Shown here: piece after piece, positions 18,915 through 27,324 of the stretch
How the letters are laid out: each line of letters starts with the position of its first letter
How positions within the stretch are numbered: position 1 is the stretch's first letter
Notes under the pieces: model-generated
Seen by the model: the letters and a program-made list of their open reading frames with translations, nothing else
Database searches by the model: none
Told to the model about the DNA's origin: nothing
Position numbers and translations under genes: made by a program
Source of the DNA: Maricaulis alexandrii
Lineage (GTDB): Bacteria > Pseudomonadota > Alphaproteobacteria > Caulobacterales > Maricaulaceae
Length of the DNA stretch: 64,000 nt
NCBI RefSeq assembly: GCF_005871165.1
Contig: NZ_SWKP01000003.1
Span: forward strand, 124,001 to 188,000
Reading direction: 5' to 3'

Positions 18915-19943
18915 ATGAAAGCGCTTGTCAAAGCCAAACCGGAAGAAGGCATCTGGATGGAGGATGTCGATGCGCCGAAAATCGGTCCGGACGACGTGCT
19001 CATCCGCATCAACAAGACCGCCATCTGCGGCACGGATATCCATATCTACAATTGGGATGACTGGGCCGCGAAAAACGTCCCGACGCCGATGGTCGTCGGC
19101 CATGAATATTCCGGCGAGATCGTCGAGGTCGGCGGCAATGTCACCCGCGTGAAGGTCGGCCAGCGCGTCTCCGGTGAAGGCCATGTCGTGGGCGCCACCA
19201 GCCGCGCCGCACGGGCGGGACGTTTTCACCTGGATCCCGACACGATGGGCGTGGGTGTGAACATCCCCGGTGCCTTTGCCGAATACATGAAACTCCCGGC
19301 TTTCAACGTCGTACCGCTGCCACCTGAAGTATCGGATGAAATGGGCGCGATCCTCGATCCGCTCGGCAATGCCGTGCATACGGCGCTGCAATTCGACCTG
19401 ATCGGCGAGGATGTTTTGATCACCGGCGCCGGTCCGATCGGCATCATGGCCGCCGCCATTGCCCGCCATGTCGGCGCCCGCCATGTCGTTCTGACCGATA
19501 TCAATACCCACCGGCTCCACCTCGCCAGCCAGGTCGCCCCGAACATCCGCACCGTGGATGTCTCCAAGGAGGACCTGCACGATGTCCGCCATGAGCTGAA
19601 AATGACGGAAGGCTTTGATGTGGGACTGGAAATGTCCGGCGCGCCGATGGCCTTCGGCTCCATGCTCGACAATATGGTGATGGGCGGAAAGATCGCGATG
19701 CTGGGCCTGCCCTCCAAGCCGATCGAAGTGGATTTCGGCCAGCTTGTCCTCAAGGCGATCACGCTGAAGGGCGTCTATGGACGGGAAATGTTTGAGACCT
19801 GGTATAAGATGATCGCCATGCTGGAGAGCGGTCTGGATGTCTCCCGCATCATCACCCACCACTACAAGGCCGATGAATTTGCCAAGGGTTTCGAGGCCAT
19901 GCGCTCAGGCAAGTCCGGCAAGGTCGTGCTGGACTGGAGTTGA
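18915..19943 (+). CDS. tdh: L-threonine 3-dehydrogenase
   Basis: 342 residues, medium-chain zinc dehydrogenase. It oxidises L-threonine to 2-amino-3-ketobutyrate with NAD+, feeding Kbl. Catalytic zinc ligands C38 (AICGTD) and H63-E64 (VGHEY) are intact, as are the NAD-binding [10 protein letters not shown] and the [14 protein letters not shown] signature. The structural zinc lobe is not: where E. coli Tdh has Cys93, 96, 99 and 107, this protein has G93, S96, A99 and D107. Overall similarity to E. coli Tdh is high elsewhere, so identity is secure. An upstream in-frame extension overlaps the previous gene and is rejected. Confidence 0.94.
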   Translation: MKALVKAKPEEGIWMEDVDAPKIGPDDVLIRINKTAICGTDIHIYNWDDWAAKNVPTPMVVGHEYSGEIVEVGGNVTRVKVGQRVSGEGHVVGATSRAARAGRFHLDPDTMGVGVNIPGAFAEYMKLPAFNVVPLPPEVSDEMGAILDPLGNAVHTALQFDLIGEDVLITGAGPIGIMAAAIARHVGARHVVLTDINTHRLHLASQVAPNIRTVDVSKEDLHDVRHELKMTEGFDVGLEMSGAPMAFGSMLDNMVMGGKIAMLGLPSKPIEVDFGQLVLKAITLKGVYGREMFETWYKMIAMLESGLDVSRIITHHYKADEFAKGFEAMRSGKSGKVVLDWS

Positions 19944-19945
19944 TC

Positions 19946-20620
19946 ATGTCGGCGGAAAAACGCGTGCCTCTGGAAGGCTTTGTGGAATACGCACCGGACG
20001 AGATGTCGGCGCGGGTGACGGAATTCTCCGAAAACCTGCGCCGTCGCCGCACCGTGCGCGATTTCGATGACCGGCCGGTGGACAAGTCCATCATCGAACA
20101 GGCCATCCTGGCCGCCGGTTCGGCCCCGTCCGGCGCCAATCACCAGCCCTGGCATTTCGCCGTCATCCAGGACCCGGCCAAGCGCAAGGCCTTGCGTGAG
20201 GCCGCCGAGACCGAAGAGCGGGCCTTCTATGAGGGCAAGGCGTCGGAGGAGTGGCTGGAAGCCCTGGCCCCGCTGGGCACGGATGCGAACAAGCCCTTCC
20301 TGGAGCATGCGCCCGTCCTGATTGCCGTTTTCGCCCAGAAGCGCGGGGGCGAAAAGGCCGGCCAGTCCAAGAAGAATTACTACATCAATGAAAGCGTCGG
20401 GATCGCCTGCGGCTTCCTGCTGGCAGCCCTGCACGAGGCCGGTCTGGTCACCCTGACCCACACGCCCAATCCGATGCGCTTCCTCAATGAGGTCTGCGAA
20501 CGCCCGGTCGACGAGAAGCCCTACATGCTGATCGTCGGCGGCTATCCGGCCAAGGACGCGACCGTGCCGGAACATGCGCTGATCAAGAAATCGCTGAGCG
20601 ACATCACCTCTTGGCTGTAG
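19946..20620 (+). CDS. Nitroreductase-fold flavoprotein, iodotyrosine deiodinase (IYD)-like
   Basis: 224 residues, FMN-binding nitroreductase superfamily (RRRTVRDF 34-40, [13 protein letters not shown] 59-71). The C-terminal half follows vertebrate iodotyrosine deiodinase closely: [17 protein letters not shown] (153-169), and [11 protein letters not shown] (198-208). The lid residues that hold the halotyrosine zwitterion in IYD (Glu, Tyr four later, Lys 21 after that) are present as E91, Y95 and K116 with exact spacing. Likely activity is reductive dehalogenation of iodo- or bromotyrosine, or a related flavin reduction. ATG lies 2 bases after the tdh stop, so it is cotranscribed with tdh. Confidence 0.8.
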   Translation: MSAEKRVPLEGFVEYAPDEMSARVTEFSENLRRRRTVRDFDDRPVDKSIIEQAILAAGSAPSGANHQPWHFAVIQDPAKRKALREAAETEERAFYEGKASEEWLEALAPLGTDANKPFLEHAPVLIAVFAQKRGGEKAGQSKKNYYINESVGIACGFLLAALHEAGLVTLTHTPNPMRFLNEVCERPVDEKPYMLIVGGYPAKDATVPEHALIKKSLSDITSWL

Positions 20621-20687
20621 ACTGATCCCGACAATAATGACGGGCATGCGGGCCAGTGGTCCGGCGTGCCTTGTATCGGGGGAAGTC

Positions 20688-21170
20688 ATGGCTCTGTTTC
20701 AGCGTTTCAGTCGCCGTTCCTTTTTGCACCGCGTGACCGGGGGTGTGGCCCTGGGCAGTCTTGTCTCTATCGGGAGCGGTTATGCCTTCGGCCAGGCCTG
20801 GACCGGAGTGAGCGACAGCGATGGCGGGACCCAGGCAGACCGGGCCGGTTACGGGCGGAGCGGTATCTCGCCCTCCAGGTTCATCGACACGGATGGCGGA
20901 CCGAACGCGGATCCGGCTGGGCAGGGACGCGGCAATCAGCGGCGTTCCTTGTCTGGTGTGACCGATGCAGATTCCGGTCCGCAAGCTGATCCGGCCGGGA
21001 ATGGCCGCACGGGCGCGGGGCGTGACGAGGCCTTGCAGGCCGAGCGCGCCCGGGTCGCGGCCGAGAATGCCCGGATTGAGCAAGAGAACCAGCGCATCCG
21101 CGACATGGAACAGGAGCGTCGGCGCCTTGAACAGGAAATGCAGGCCATCGGCGGCAAGCCGCAGCCCTGA
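20688..21170 (+). CDS. Tat-exported protein with three DxDxG repeats and a coiled coil
   Basis: 160 residues; family not recognised. The N-terminus has a twin-arginine signal (SRRSFLHRV) with a hydrophobic core and a likely cleavage after GYAFGQA. Three imperfect repeats of about 24 residues follow (from 40, 65 and 90), each with Asp-x-Asp-x-Gly then AD-x-AG-x-GR, reminiscent of calcium-binding loops. Residues 112-153 form a charged coiled coil (AENARIEQENQRIRDMEQER). Start fixed by GGGGGAAG before the ATG. Folded export by Tat suggests a cofactor or metal bound in the cytoplasm. Confidence 0.7.
   Translation: MALFQRFSRRSFLHRVTGGVALGSLVSIGSGYAFGQAWTGVSDSDGGTQADRAGYGRSGISPSRFIDTDGGPNADPAGQGRGNQRRSLSGVTDADSGPQADPAGNGRTGAGRDEALQAERARVAAENARIEQENQRIRDMEQERRRLEQEMQAIGGKPQP
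20805..21026 (+). repeat. Tandem coding repeats (three units of about 75 bases)
   Basis: The three DxDxG protein repeats of the Tat-exported protein are also visible at DNA level: each unit contains a GACxxCGATGGC- or GATxxxGGTCC-like core followed by GCxGATCxGGCCGG-type sequence. Divergence between units is moderate. Confidence 0.5.
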
Positions 21171-21205
21171 TGCAGGACTGACCATCCTGGCTAAGTCGCG
21201 AAAAA

Positions 21206-21234
21206 ATCGCCCGGACCTGGGGAGGCCCGGGCGG
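21206..21234. terminator. Bidirectional terminator between convergent genes
   Basis: CGCCCGG (21208-21214) pairs with CCGGGCG (21227-21233), with an extra CCT/AGG pairing inside. Six A residues precede it (T-run for the minus strand) and GGTTT follows. It lies between the Tat-exported protein gene and the alpha/beta hydrolase gene. Confidence 0.65.
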
Positions 21235-21238
21235 TTTG

Positions 21239-22972
21239 CTATTGCCCGAAGCGCGTATTGATCCAGTCTTCGATCAGGGCGAGGGCCTGCGGATTGAAGG
21301 TCTCCTCGATCTGCGCGTATTCCGGGATGGTGCCGGTTTGGGCGGTCTGGAACATGTGGTTGAGGCCGGGCAGCTCCATCAGCGTGACATCATCATTGTG
21401 GGCGAGGCCGGTCTCGAGACCGGCCAGATTCGGGCCCGGTACGACCTGCAAGTCGAGGGAACCATTGAGCGCCAGGACGGGTTGATCCACATCGACCAGA
21501 TACTCAGCCGGATCGTGGTTGAGGAAGGCGCGCTGCCAGGCCCGCACATTCTGGCCGATGAAGAGGGATTTCTGGTCCGGCGTGGCGCCCAGGAAGGTCA
21601 ACACCTCGGGCGTCAGGATCTCGTCCAGCGCGGTGCGGGCGGCGGCTTCATCCGGTGCCGAACAGGCGGCGTCTGTGATCTCTAGGACAAGGCCGTGCAA
21701 ACGCTCCAGATCCGCCTCGCTGCGGCCCGCGGCGCGGGCGGCGGCGATGGATTGGTCGAGGATGATCTCCTGGCCATCCGTGCCGGGCCCGGCCAGCAGG
21801 ACGATATAGGCGATCTCACGATTGTACGCGGCGAGCACCGGTGCGATCAGCCCGCCCTCGGAATGGCCGATCAGGCCGACCGCGTTGGCATTGATCGCGG
21901 GCTGGGTGCGCAGCCATTCGGTGACGGCCTGCGCGTCACTGGCGAAATCCATCGAGGTCGATGACGCGAAATCGCCGGTGGAGTCAGCATAGCCACGATC
22001 ATCATAACGCAGCACGGCAATGCCATTGCGGGTCAGGTGATCGGCCAGGACGGCGAAGGGCTGGTGGGTCCAGACGGTTTCATTGCGGTCCTGCGGACCG
22101 GAGCCGGAAATCAGGACGGCCGCCGGGAAGGGGCCTTCGCCCTGCGGCAGGGTCAGGGTGCCGGCCAGGGTGACACCCTCGGCAACCGGATTATCGATCC
22201 GCACGTCGATCTCACGATAGGGAAAGGGCGCGACCGGCGTTTGCGGGCGGTTGGGGTGTGCCACCTCGATGGATTGGCGCTCAAAGCGCACAACAGCATC
22301 ATCAAAGCCCGGGCGCTGCCAATTGCCGGTCAGGACGCTTCCGTCCGCGTCCAGTTGCCCCTCATAGGTGACATTGGCCGCCGGGACGCGGAAGCGGATC
22401 GTATCGCCTTCGCGCTCCAGCCCGGCGACAGGGATGCCGTAGGCGCCCTGGGTGACCGAATCCAGGCTGGCCCATGTGCCATCATTCCCGGTTTCGACAT
22501 TCAGCGTGAATTCCAGCTGGATGGCGTCGCGGTCGAGTTGGCCCGTCCAGCTGCCGTCCAGGCCGTCGATCACGATGACAGGCGCGGCTTCGGCGCGGGC
22601 GAAGTCGAGTTCCAGCGTCGCGCCCTGGGTGAATTCGCCATCATAATGACCGGCTTGGGCGTCCCATTCGCCCTGGTAGCTGGCGCCGAGTGCGCTGATT
22701 TCGAAGCGCATTTCGGTGTCATCGATGAAGAACTCGCTCATCGGAATGCGCTGGCCGGGGGCCTGGTCCAGGCTCTCCAGCGTGGCGGTCAGCCCGCCAT
22801 CCCCGGTTTCGATGGCATGCACCATCAGCCGCAGCGCGCCATTGGGTGTGGAGAGGGTGCCCAGCCAGTCGCCGGCCAGGTGGTCATCGGCCAGGGCCGG
22901 GGCGGTCAGGCCAAGGCAAAGCATGAGGGCGGATTGCGTCATCGCAATCGCCAGGTTTCGCATTCTTCCCAT
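21239..22972 (-). CDS. Secreted alpha/beta hydrolase (peptidase S9/dienelactone-hydrolase-like) with N-terminal beta domains
   Basis: 577 residues with a Sec signal peptide (cleavage near APALADD, about residue 28). Residues 30-235 contain two similar segments with a GxWxGxLxxxxxxLxLxFxL pattern, likely lipocalin-like beta domains. Residues about 250-577 are an alpha/beta hydrolase: nucleophile S371 in GHSEGG, D507 in NGSLD and H539 in LNHMF, with the oxyanion region ISGSGPQDRNE. Start is supported by AGGAG upstream; a second ATG three codons later is possible. Periplasmic esterase or peptidase; substrate unknown. Confidence 0.82.
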   Translation of the reverse strand: MGRMRNLAIAMTQSALMLCLGLTAPALADDHLAGDWLGTLSTPNGALRLMVHAIETGDGGLTATLESLDQAPGQRIPMSEFFIDDTEMRFEISALGASYQGEWDAQAGHYDGEFTQGATLELDFARAEAAPVIVIDGLDGSWTGQLDRDAIQLEFTLNVETGNDGTWASLDSVTQGAYGIPVAGLEREGDTIRFRVPAANVTYEGQLDADGSVLTGNWQRPGFDDAVVRFERQSIEVAHPNRPQTPVAPFPYREIDVRIDNPVAEGVTLAGTLTLPQGEGPFPAAVLISGSGPQDRNETVWTHQPFAVLADHLTRNGIAVLRYDDRGYADSTGDFASSTSMDFASDAQAVTEWLRTQPAINANAVGLIGHSEGGLIAPVLAAYNREIAYIVLLAGPGTDGQEIILDQSIAAARAAGRSEADLERLHGLVLEITDAACSAPDEAAARTALDEILTPEVLTFLGATPDQKSLFIGQNVRAWQRAFLNHDPAEYLVDVDQPVLALNGSLDLQVVPGPNLAGLETGLAHNDDVTLMELPGLNHMFQTAQTGTIPEYAQIEETFNPQALALIEDWINTRFGQ

Positions 22973-23091
22973 CTGGGTCTCCTGTCTTCAGGCCAGCCGG
23001 TCTCGTTCGCCCGTTGGGGGCGGTCTCCTGGTCAGGATGACAGGATGGCAGGTTCAGGCGCAAAGGTTGCGCGGATCAGTTCATGAATTGA

Positions 23092-23120
23092 AAATTAGCT
23101 AAATATCGAATTGAAAGCAA
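23092..23120 (-). promoter_or_regulatory. Possible promoter of the secreted hydrolase gene
   Basis: On the minus strand TTGCTT (23120-23115) and TAATTT (23097-23092) are separated by 17 bases in an AT-rich island, about 120 bases before the start codon. Sigma70-like but unconfirmed. Confidence 0.35.
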
Positions 23121-23175
23121 GTGTCATTTTGTCATTTATCTAATTGATTGGGCTGAAATACGCGCTGGCACGCAA

Positions 23176-23206
23176 AAAGAACGCCCGGATCAGGGAGATC
23201 CGGGCG
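23176..23206 (-). terminator. Rho-independent terminator of the Imm-like gene
   Basis: Perfect 10-bp stem CGCCCGGATC/GATCCGGGCG (23182-23191 and 23197-23206) with a 5-base loop; on the minus strand it is followed by TTCTTTTTG. It lies about 100 bases beyond the stop of the 68-residue gene, in the right orientation. Confidence 0.75.
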
Positions 23207-23304
23207 CTTGTTGTCCGACCAACCGTGTCTTGGATCGGAACGCGTATGCCATGAAGAACCGGGAGTGAGGCAGGGACCGGTTCCTCGTCAGGGTGGGGCG
23301 ACCC

Positions 23305-23511
23305 CTAGGCCCGCACGCGTCTGCGGATGGCTGTGAAGGACCAGATCAGGGCAATGATCCAACCGATACCGGTCCAGCCCAGAAGCAGATTCGTCAGGAA
23401 GATCGCGAACGTGTTGTCGTGTCCGCGCAGCAGCGCGATGAGTACCGGCAGGAAGAAGACGACCAGCGCCGCAATTCCCGTCTCCACTCCGCCCAACATG
23501 ATGATCTCCAT
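23305..23511 (-). CDS. Superinfection-immunity (T4 Imm-like) small membrane protein
   Basis: 68 residues with two membrane helices. The core FFLPVLIALLRGHDN followed by IFLTNLLLGWTGIGWIIAL fits the Imm superinfection family (named after T4 Imm, which blocks DNA entry of a second phage); many bacterial chromosomes carry such genes without known phage linkage. A second ATG four codons in has a better Shine-Dalgarno (GGAG, 6-base spacing) and may be the true start (23499). It has its own terminator and stands alone, so it looks monocistronic. Confidence 0.75.
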   Translation of the reverse strand: MEIIMLGGVETGIAALVVFFLPVLIALLRGHDNTFAIFLTNLLLGWTGIGWIIALIWSFTAIRRRVRA

Positions 23512-23628
23512 CTCGATTGCTCCGTATTATCGAATTTCGATATGAATGTATGAGCGGATGCAGAGCGGCACAAGACAGAGGCAGGGGGGAATGGAACGGG
23601 ATTTGTCCCCCCGGGGAGTCAGCTCGGT

Positions 23629-24513
23629 TCAAGCCGCACGGTCTGCGCGGGGTGGGCGGCCGAATTTGCGGCTGTATTCGCGGGAGAACTGGGTCGGGCT
23701 TTCATAACCGACGGCGAAGGCCACGGCCGACACGCTGCCCTCGCCATCGAGCAGACGGCGCTGGGCCTCCAGCAGGCGCATGGATTTCTGGAATTGCAGC
23801 GGACTGGTGCCGGTCAGGGCGCGGAAATGCTCGTGGAAGGAGGACGCGCTCATCCCCGCTTCGCGGGCGAGGTCCTGCACGGTGAGCGTGGCGGTGTAGT
23901 CCCGGCGGATCCGGCTGATCGCGCGGGAGAGACGCGCGGTGTGGGTGTCGGGTTGCACGAGATTGCGCAGGAGTTCGCCATCGGGGCCCCGCAAGAGGCG
24001 GTAATGAATCTCCCGGACCAGAAGCGGGGCGAGGGCGGTGATGTCCTGCGGCGTTTCGTTCAGGCGGAAAAGGCGCAGCATGGCCTCGGTCAGGGGCTCG
24101 GCCACCGACTGGACCCGCATGCCGCTGCGGGATGCGGACGGGTCTGCTGCAGCCGGTTCCGGATGTTCGCTGACCAGTTCACGGAGCAGTCGCGTATCGA
24201 GCTGCAGGGCCAGCGCCAGATAGGGGGCTTGCGGCGAGGCTTCCACGACGCGTGCGGTGGTCGGCAGGTCGATGCTCACAATCAGGGCGTGGCCGCGCTC
24301 GAAGGTCAGGGCCTTGTCGCCGATGAAGCTCTGCTTGGCGCCCTGGAGAACAAGGCAGAAGATCGGCTCATAGCGCACGCAGGTAAATTCGGTGGTGCGG
24401 CGGCTGCGGACCAGGGAGAGGCCCGGAATCACGGTCTCATGCGGCCAGTCGTCAAAGCTGTTGCGGTCGGCATAGTCGATCAGGTCGCGCAGGCTGTCAG
24501 CGGGCAGGGGCAT
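23629..24513 (-). CDS. AraC-family transcriptional regulator
   Basis: 294 residues. The N-terminal AraC_N-type effector domain (about 20-180; ...VPSLVRSRRTTEF-like start of the barrel) is followed by two HTH motifs in residues 195-290: LTVQDLAREAGMSASSFHEH and SVSAVAFAVGYESPTQFSRE. Start is the ATG behind AGGAGATT; in-frame codons upstream lack a site. It is divergent from the SDR gene 143 bases away and is the probable local regulator of that gene, an arrangement common for this AraC subgroup. Confidence 0.88.
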   Translation of the reverse strand: MPLPADSLRDLIDYADRNSFDDWPHETVIPGLSLVRSRRTTEFTCVRYEPIFCLVLQGAKQSFIGDKALTFERGHALIVSIDLPTTARVVEASPQAPYLALALQLDTRLLRELVSEHPEPAAADPSASRSGMRVQSVAEPLTEAMLRLFRLNETPQDITALAPLLVREIHYRLLRGPDGELLRNLVQPDTHTARLSRAISRIRRDYTATLTVQDLAREAGMSASSFHEHFRALTGTSPLQFQKSMRLLEAQRRLLDGEGSVSAVAFAVGYESPTQFSREYSRKFGRPPRADRAA

Positions 24514-24656
24514 GGCAGAATCTCCTGTCATCCACCTAGGACGGGCAAGGCGGACCGGCAAGCGACCCGCGGGCACTTTCCGGAGGATCAGGCAGGTTTG
24601 ACGGAGGATGGGGCAGGTCGTGGCGGCCTATCCGTCCCAGATGGGAGGCGACACGA

Positions 24657-25436
24657 ATGGAGACTGTCATGACCGATACCCATACCCCCATCGCCCTCAT
24701 CACCGGCGGCAGCCGCGGCCTCGGCCGGGCCACGGCACTCTGGCTGGCCCGCAAGGGCGCCGATGTGATCCTGACCTATCACTCAAACCGGGAGGCCGCC
24801 GAGGCCACCCGCGCCGAGATCGAGGCCATCGGCCAGAAAGCGGAGATCCTGCAGCTCGACACAGGCCGCGTTTCGGACTTTCCGGACTTTGCCGCCCGGG
24901 TCCGCCAGCGTTTACAGGATGTCTGGAAACGGTCCCGGCTGGACTTCCTCGTCAACAATGCCGGGCAGGGCGTCTATCAGCGTTTCGAGCAGACGAGCGA
25001 GGCCGAGTTTGACAGCCTGGTCGATGTTCACCTCAAGGGCGTGTTCTTCCTGACCCAGGCGCTCTTGCCGCTGATCATCGATGGCGGCCGGATCGTGAAT
25101 GTCTCGTCCGGGCTGACCCGTATCACCCTGCCGGGCTTTGCGGCCTATGCCACGATGAAGGGCGCGGTCGAGGTGCTGACGCGCTATCTCGCCCTGGAAC
25201 TGGGCGAGCGCGGCATCACGGTGAATGTGCTGGCTCCCGGAGCCATCGAGACGGATTTCGGCGGCGGCATGGTTCGGGACAATGCCGAAATGAATGCCCA
25301 GATTGCGGCAGTCACGGCCCTGGGTCGTGTCGGTCAGCCGGATGATATCGGCGGCGCGCTGTCGAGCCTCCTGATGGGCGATACCCGCTGGATGACCGCG
25401 CAACGGATCGAAGTGTCCGGCGGGCAGGGCCTCTAG
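24657..25436 (+). CDS. Short-chain dehydrogenase/reductase (SDR)
   Basis: 259 residues, classical SDR with NAD(P)-binding TGGSRGLG near the N-terminus, NNAG (100-103 region), catalytic serine in VNVSSGLT and Y-x-x-x-K as YATMK. The C-terminal region PGAIETDFGGG and VSGGQGL is typical of 3-oxoacyl-ACP-reductase-like oxidoreductases. Substrate unknown. The ATG behind GGGAGG is used; another ATG 12 bases later also has a GGAG. Divergent from an AraC regulator that may sense its substrate. Confidence 0.87.
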   Translation: METVMTDTHTPIALITGGSRGLGRATALWLARKGADVILTYHSNREAAEATRAEIEAIGQKAEILQLDTGRVSDFPDFAARVRQRLQDVWKRSRLDFLVNNAGQGVYQRFEQTSEAEFDSLVDVHLKGVFFLTQALLPLIIDGGRIVNVSSGLTRITLPGFAAYATMKGAVEVLTRYLALELGERGITVNVLAPGAIETDFGGGMVRDNAEMNAQIAAVTALGRVGQPDDIGGALSSLLMGDTRWMTAQRIEVSGGQGL

Positions 25437-25447
25437 CCGCAAACAAG

Positions 25448-25477
25448 AAAGCCCCGGTCGGAAGACCGGGGCTTTTT
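25448..25477. terminator. Bidirectional rho-independent terminator
   Basis: GCCCCGGTC (25451-25459) and GACCGGGGC (25464-25472) form a perfect 9-bp stem with a GGAA tetraloop, flanked by AAA on the left and TTTTT on the right. It separates the convergent SDR and acyl-CoA ligase genes. Confidence 0.9.
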
Positions 25478-25499
25478 CGTGCTTTCTGTCGTGTCGGCG

Positions 25500-27143
25500 T
25501 CAGGCCTCGACGCTCGGGAATTCATAGTCCTTGTAGATTTCCCGCAGCTTGGTCTTGAGGATCTTGCCGGTGGCGCCGATCGGCATTTCGTCGATGAACT
25601 CAACGGCATCCGGCACCCACCATTTGGGCACTTCACCACGCAGATATTCCAGAATGCTCTCGGCATTCTTCTCCGCGCCCTCGCGCACCTGGACGATGAG
25701 GAGCGGGCGTTCCTGCCATTTCGGGTGCGGCATGCCGACGGCAGCGGCCATGGCGACATCGGGATGACCCATGGCGGCGTTTTCCAGATCGATGGAGGAA
25801 ATCCACTCGCCACCGGTCTTGATCACGTCCTTGGAGCGGTCGGTGATGGTCATGAAGCCATTGCCGTCCAGATGGGCGACGTCGCCGGTCGAGAACCAGC
25901 CATCATCGGTGAAGCTCTCCGCGCCGGCGCCGCGGTAATAGGAGGAGGCAATCCAGGGGCCGCGCACCTGGACATGGCCGGAGGATTTGCCGTCCCAGGG
26001 CAGTTCCTTGCCCTCATCATCGACCACGCGCATGCCGACACCGAAGACGAGACGGCCCTGTTTCAGCTTGATCTTGATGATCTCTTCGCGATCGAGGCCT
26101 TCATGCTTGGGCAGGAGGGCGTTGACCGTGCCCAGAGGGCTCATCTCGGTCATGCCCCAGCCTTGCTGCATGGTGACGCCATACTTGTCTTCATAGGCGC
26201 GGAGCAGGGCTTCCGGCAGGGCGGAGCCGCCGATCAGCACGCGCTCGACCGTGTCGATCCGCTTGCCTTCCTGCTCCAGATAGTTGAGCAGGCCGAGCCA
26301 GACCGTCGGCACGCCGGCGACATAGCTGACGCCTTCCGCCTCGATCAGTTCGTGAATGCTGGCCCCGTCCATCTGGGCGCCGGGCATGACCAGTTTGGCG
26401 CCACTCATCGGCGCGGCATAGGGAATGCCCCAGGCATTGACGTGGAACATCGGCACGACCGGCATGAGATTGCCGCGGGCGCCGACCCCGATCACGTCCG
26501 AGGCATTGCAGGCCATGGCGTGCAGCACGTTGGAACGGTGGGAGTAGAGCACGCCCTTGGGATCCCCCGTCGTGCCGGACGTGTAGCAAAGCCCGGCCGC
26601 CGCGTGTTCGTCGAAGACCGGCCAGTCGAAATCGGTCGATTGTTCGCCGATCAGTTCTTCATAGGTCTTGCATTTGGTGGTGACGGCGTCGGCGTGCGAC
26701 TTGTCCGTCATCAACACCCAGTTCTTCACCGACTTGCAGGACTTGGCGATCGCATTGACGATCGGCGCAAATGTCTTGTCGAAGAAGACGGCCTTGGCCT
26801 GGGCATGCTCCAGCATCCAGACGATCTGCTTGGGATCGAGACGCGGGTTCACCGTGTGGACGACGGCGCCGATACCGGAAATGCCGTAATAGAGCTCGAA
26901 ATGCCGGTGCGAATTCCAGGCGATCGTGGCAACGCGGTCGCCTTCCTTGATCTTCAGCTTCTTCTGCAGGGCATTGGCGAGCTGCTTGGTGCGCTCGTGG
27001 GCCTGGGCATAGGTTTCGCGGTGGATGGCGCCGCTCTCGGGCAGGCGGGACACGATTTCCTGATCGCCATGGCACTTGGCTGCATGGACAAGGATGTCCG
27101 AAATCATCAGCGGACAATCCATCATATGTGCGCGCAAGGTCAT
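25500..27143 (-). CDS. Fatty acyl-CoA ligase (AMP-forming, AlkK-like)
   Basis: 547 residues of the ANL superfamily. The ATP-binding P-loop [11 protein letters not shown] is at about residue 190, [11 protein letters not shown] is the A5 motif, and [21 protein letters not shown] and the [11 protein letters not shown] lysine motif complete the set. It activates a fatty acid to acyl-adenylate and then acyl-CoA; length and motif spelling fit the medium/long-chain AlkK/FadD3-like group. Start follows GGGGAGAA at ideal spacing. Monocistronic, ending in the shared terminator. Confidence 0.9.
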   Translation of the reverse strand: MTLRAHMMDCPLMISDILVHAAKCHGDQEIVSRLPESGAIHRETYAQAHERTKQLANALQKKLKIKEGDRVATIAWNSHRHFELYYGISGIGAVVHTVNPRLDPKQIVWMLEHAQAKAVFFDKTFAPIVNAIAKSCKSVKNWVLMTDKSHADAVTTKCKTYEELIGEQSTDFDWPVFDEHAAAGLCYTSGTTGDPKGVLYSHRSNVLHAMACNASDVIGVGARGNLMPVVPMFHVNAWGIPYAAPMSGAKLVMPGAQMDGASIHELIEAEGVSYVAGVPTVWLGLLNYLEQEGKRIDTVERVLIGGSALPEALLRAYEDKYGVTMQQGWGMTEMSPLGTVNALLPKHEGLDREEIIKIKLKQGRLVFGVGMRVVDDEGKELPWDGKSSGHVQVRGPWIASSYYRGAGAESFTDDGWFSTGDVAHLDGNGFMTITDRSKDVIKTGGEWISSIDLENAAMGHPDVAMAAAVGMPHPKWQERPLLIVQVREGAEKNAESILEYLRGEVPKWWVPDAVEFIDEMPIGATGKILKTKLREIYKDYEFPSVEA

Positions 27144-27324
27144 GTTTCTCCCCTAATCTGATCGACCATTCGACGTTTTGGTATTTTGGCCCATGAAAGG
27201 GCTTAACTCGCGGCAGCGCAATCCCTTTGCTCAATCCCGCTGTATTGCATAAGCGTTATGGACGGCGCCCGCCGATGGATTCGGACACGCCGGATCCGTC
27301 TCCAGACTGAAAGACCAATCGCCC

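Larger units (their letters stand above)
22973..23304. other. Intergenic region of 332 bases
   Basis: Contains an AT-rich block (about 23080-23155) that includes a possible promoter for the leftward hydrolase, then a strong terminator hairpin for the small leftward gene at the right. No open frame with a ribosome binding site is visible. Confidence 0.7.
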
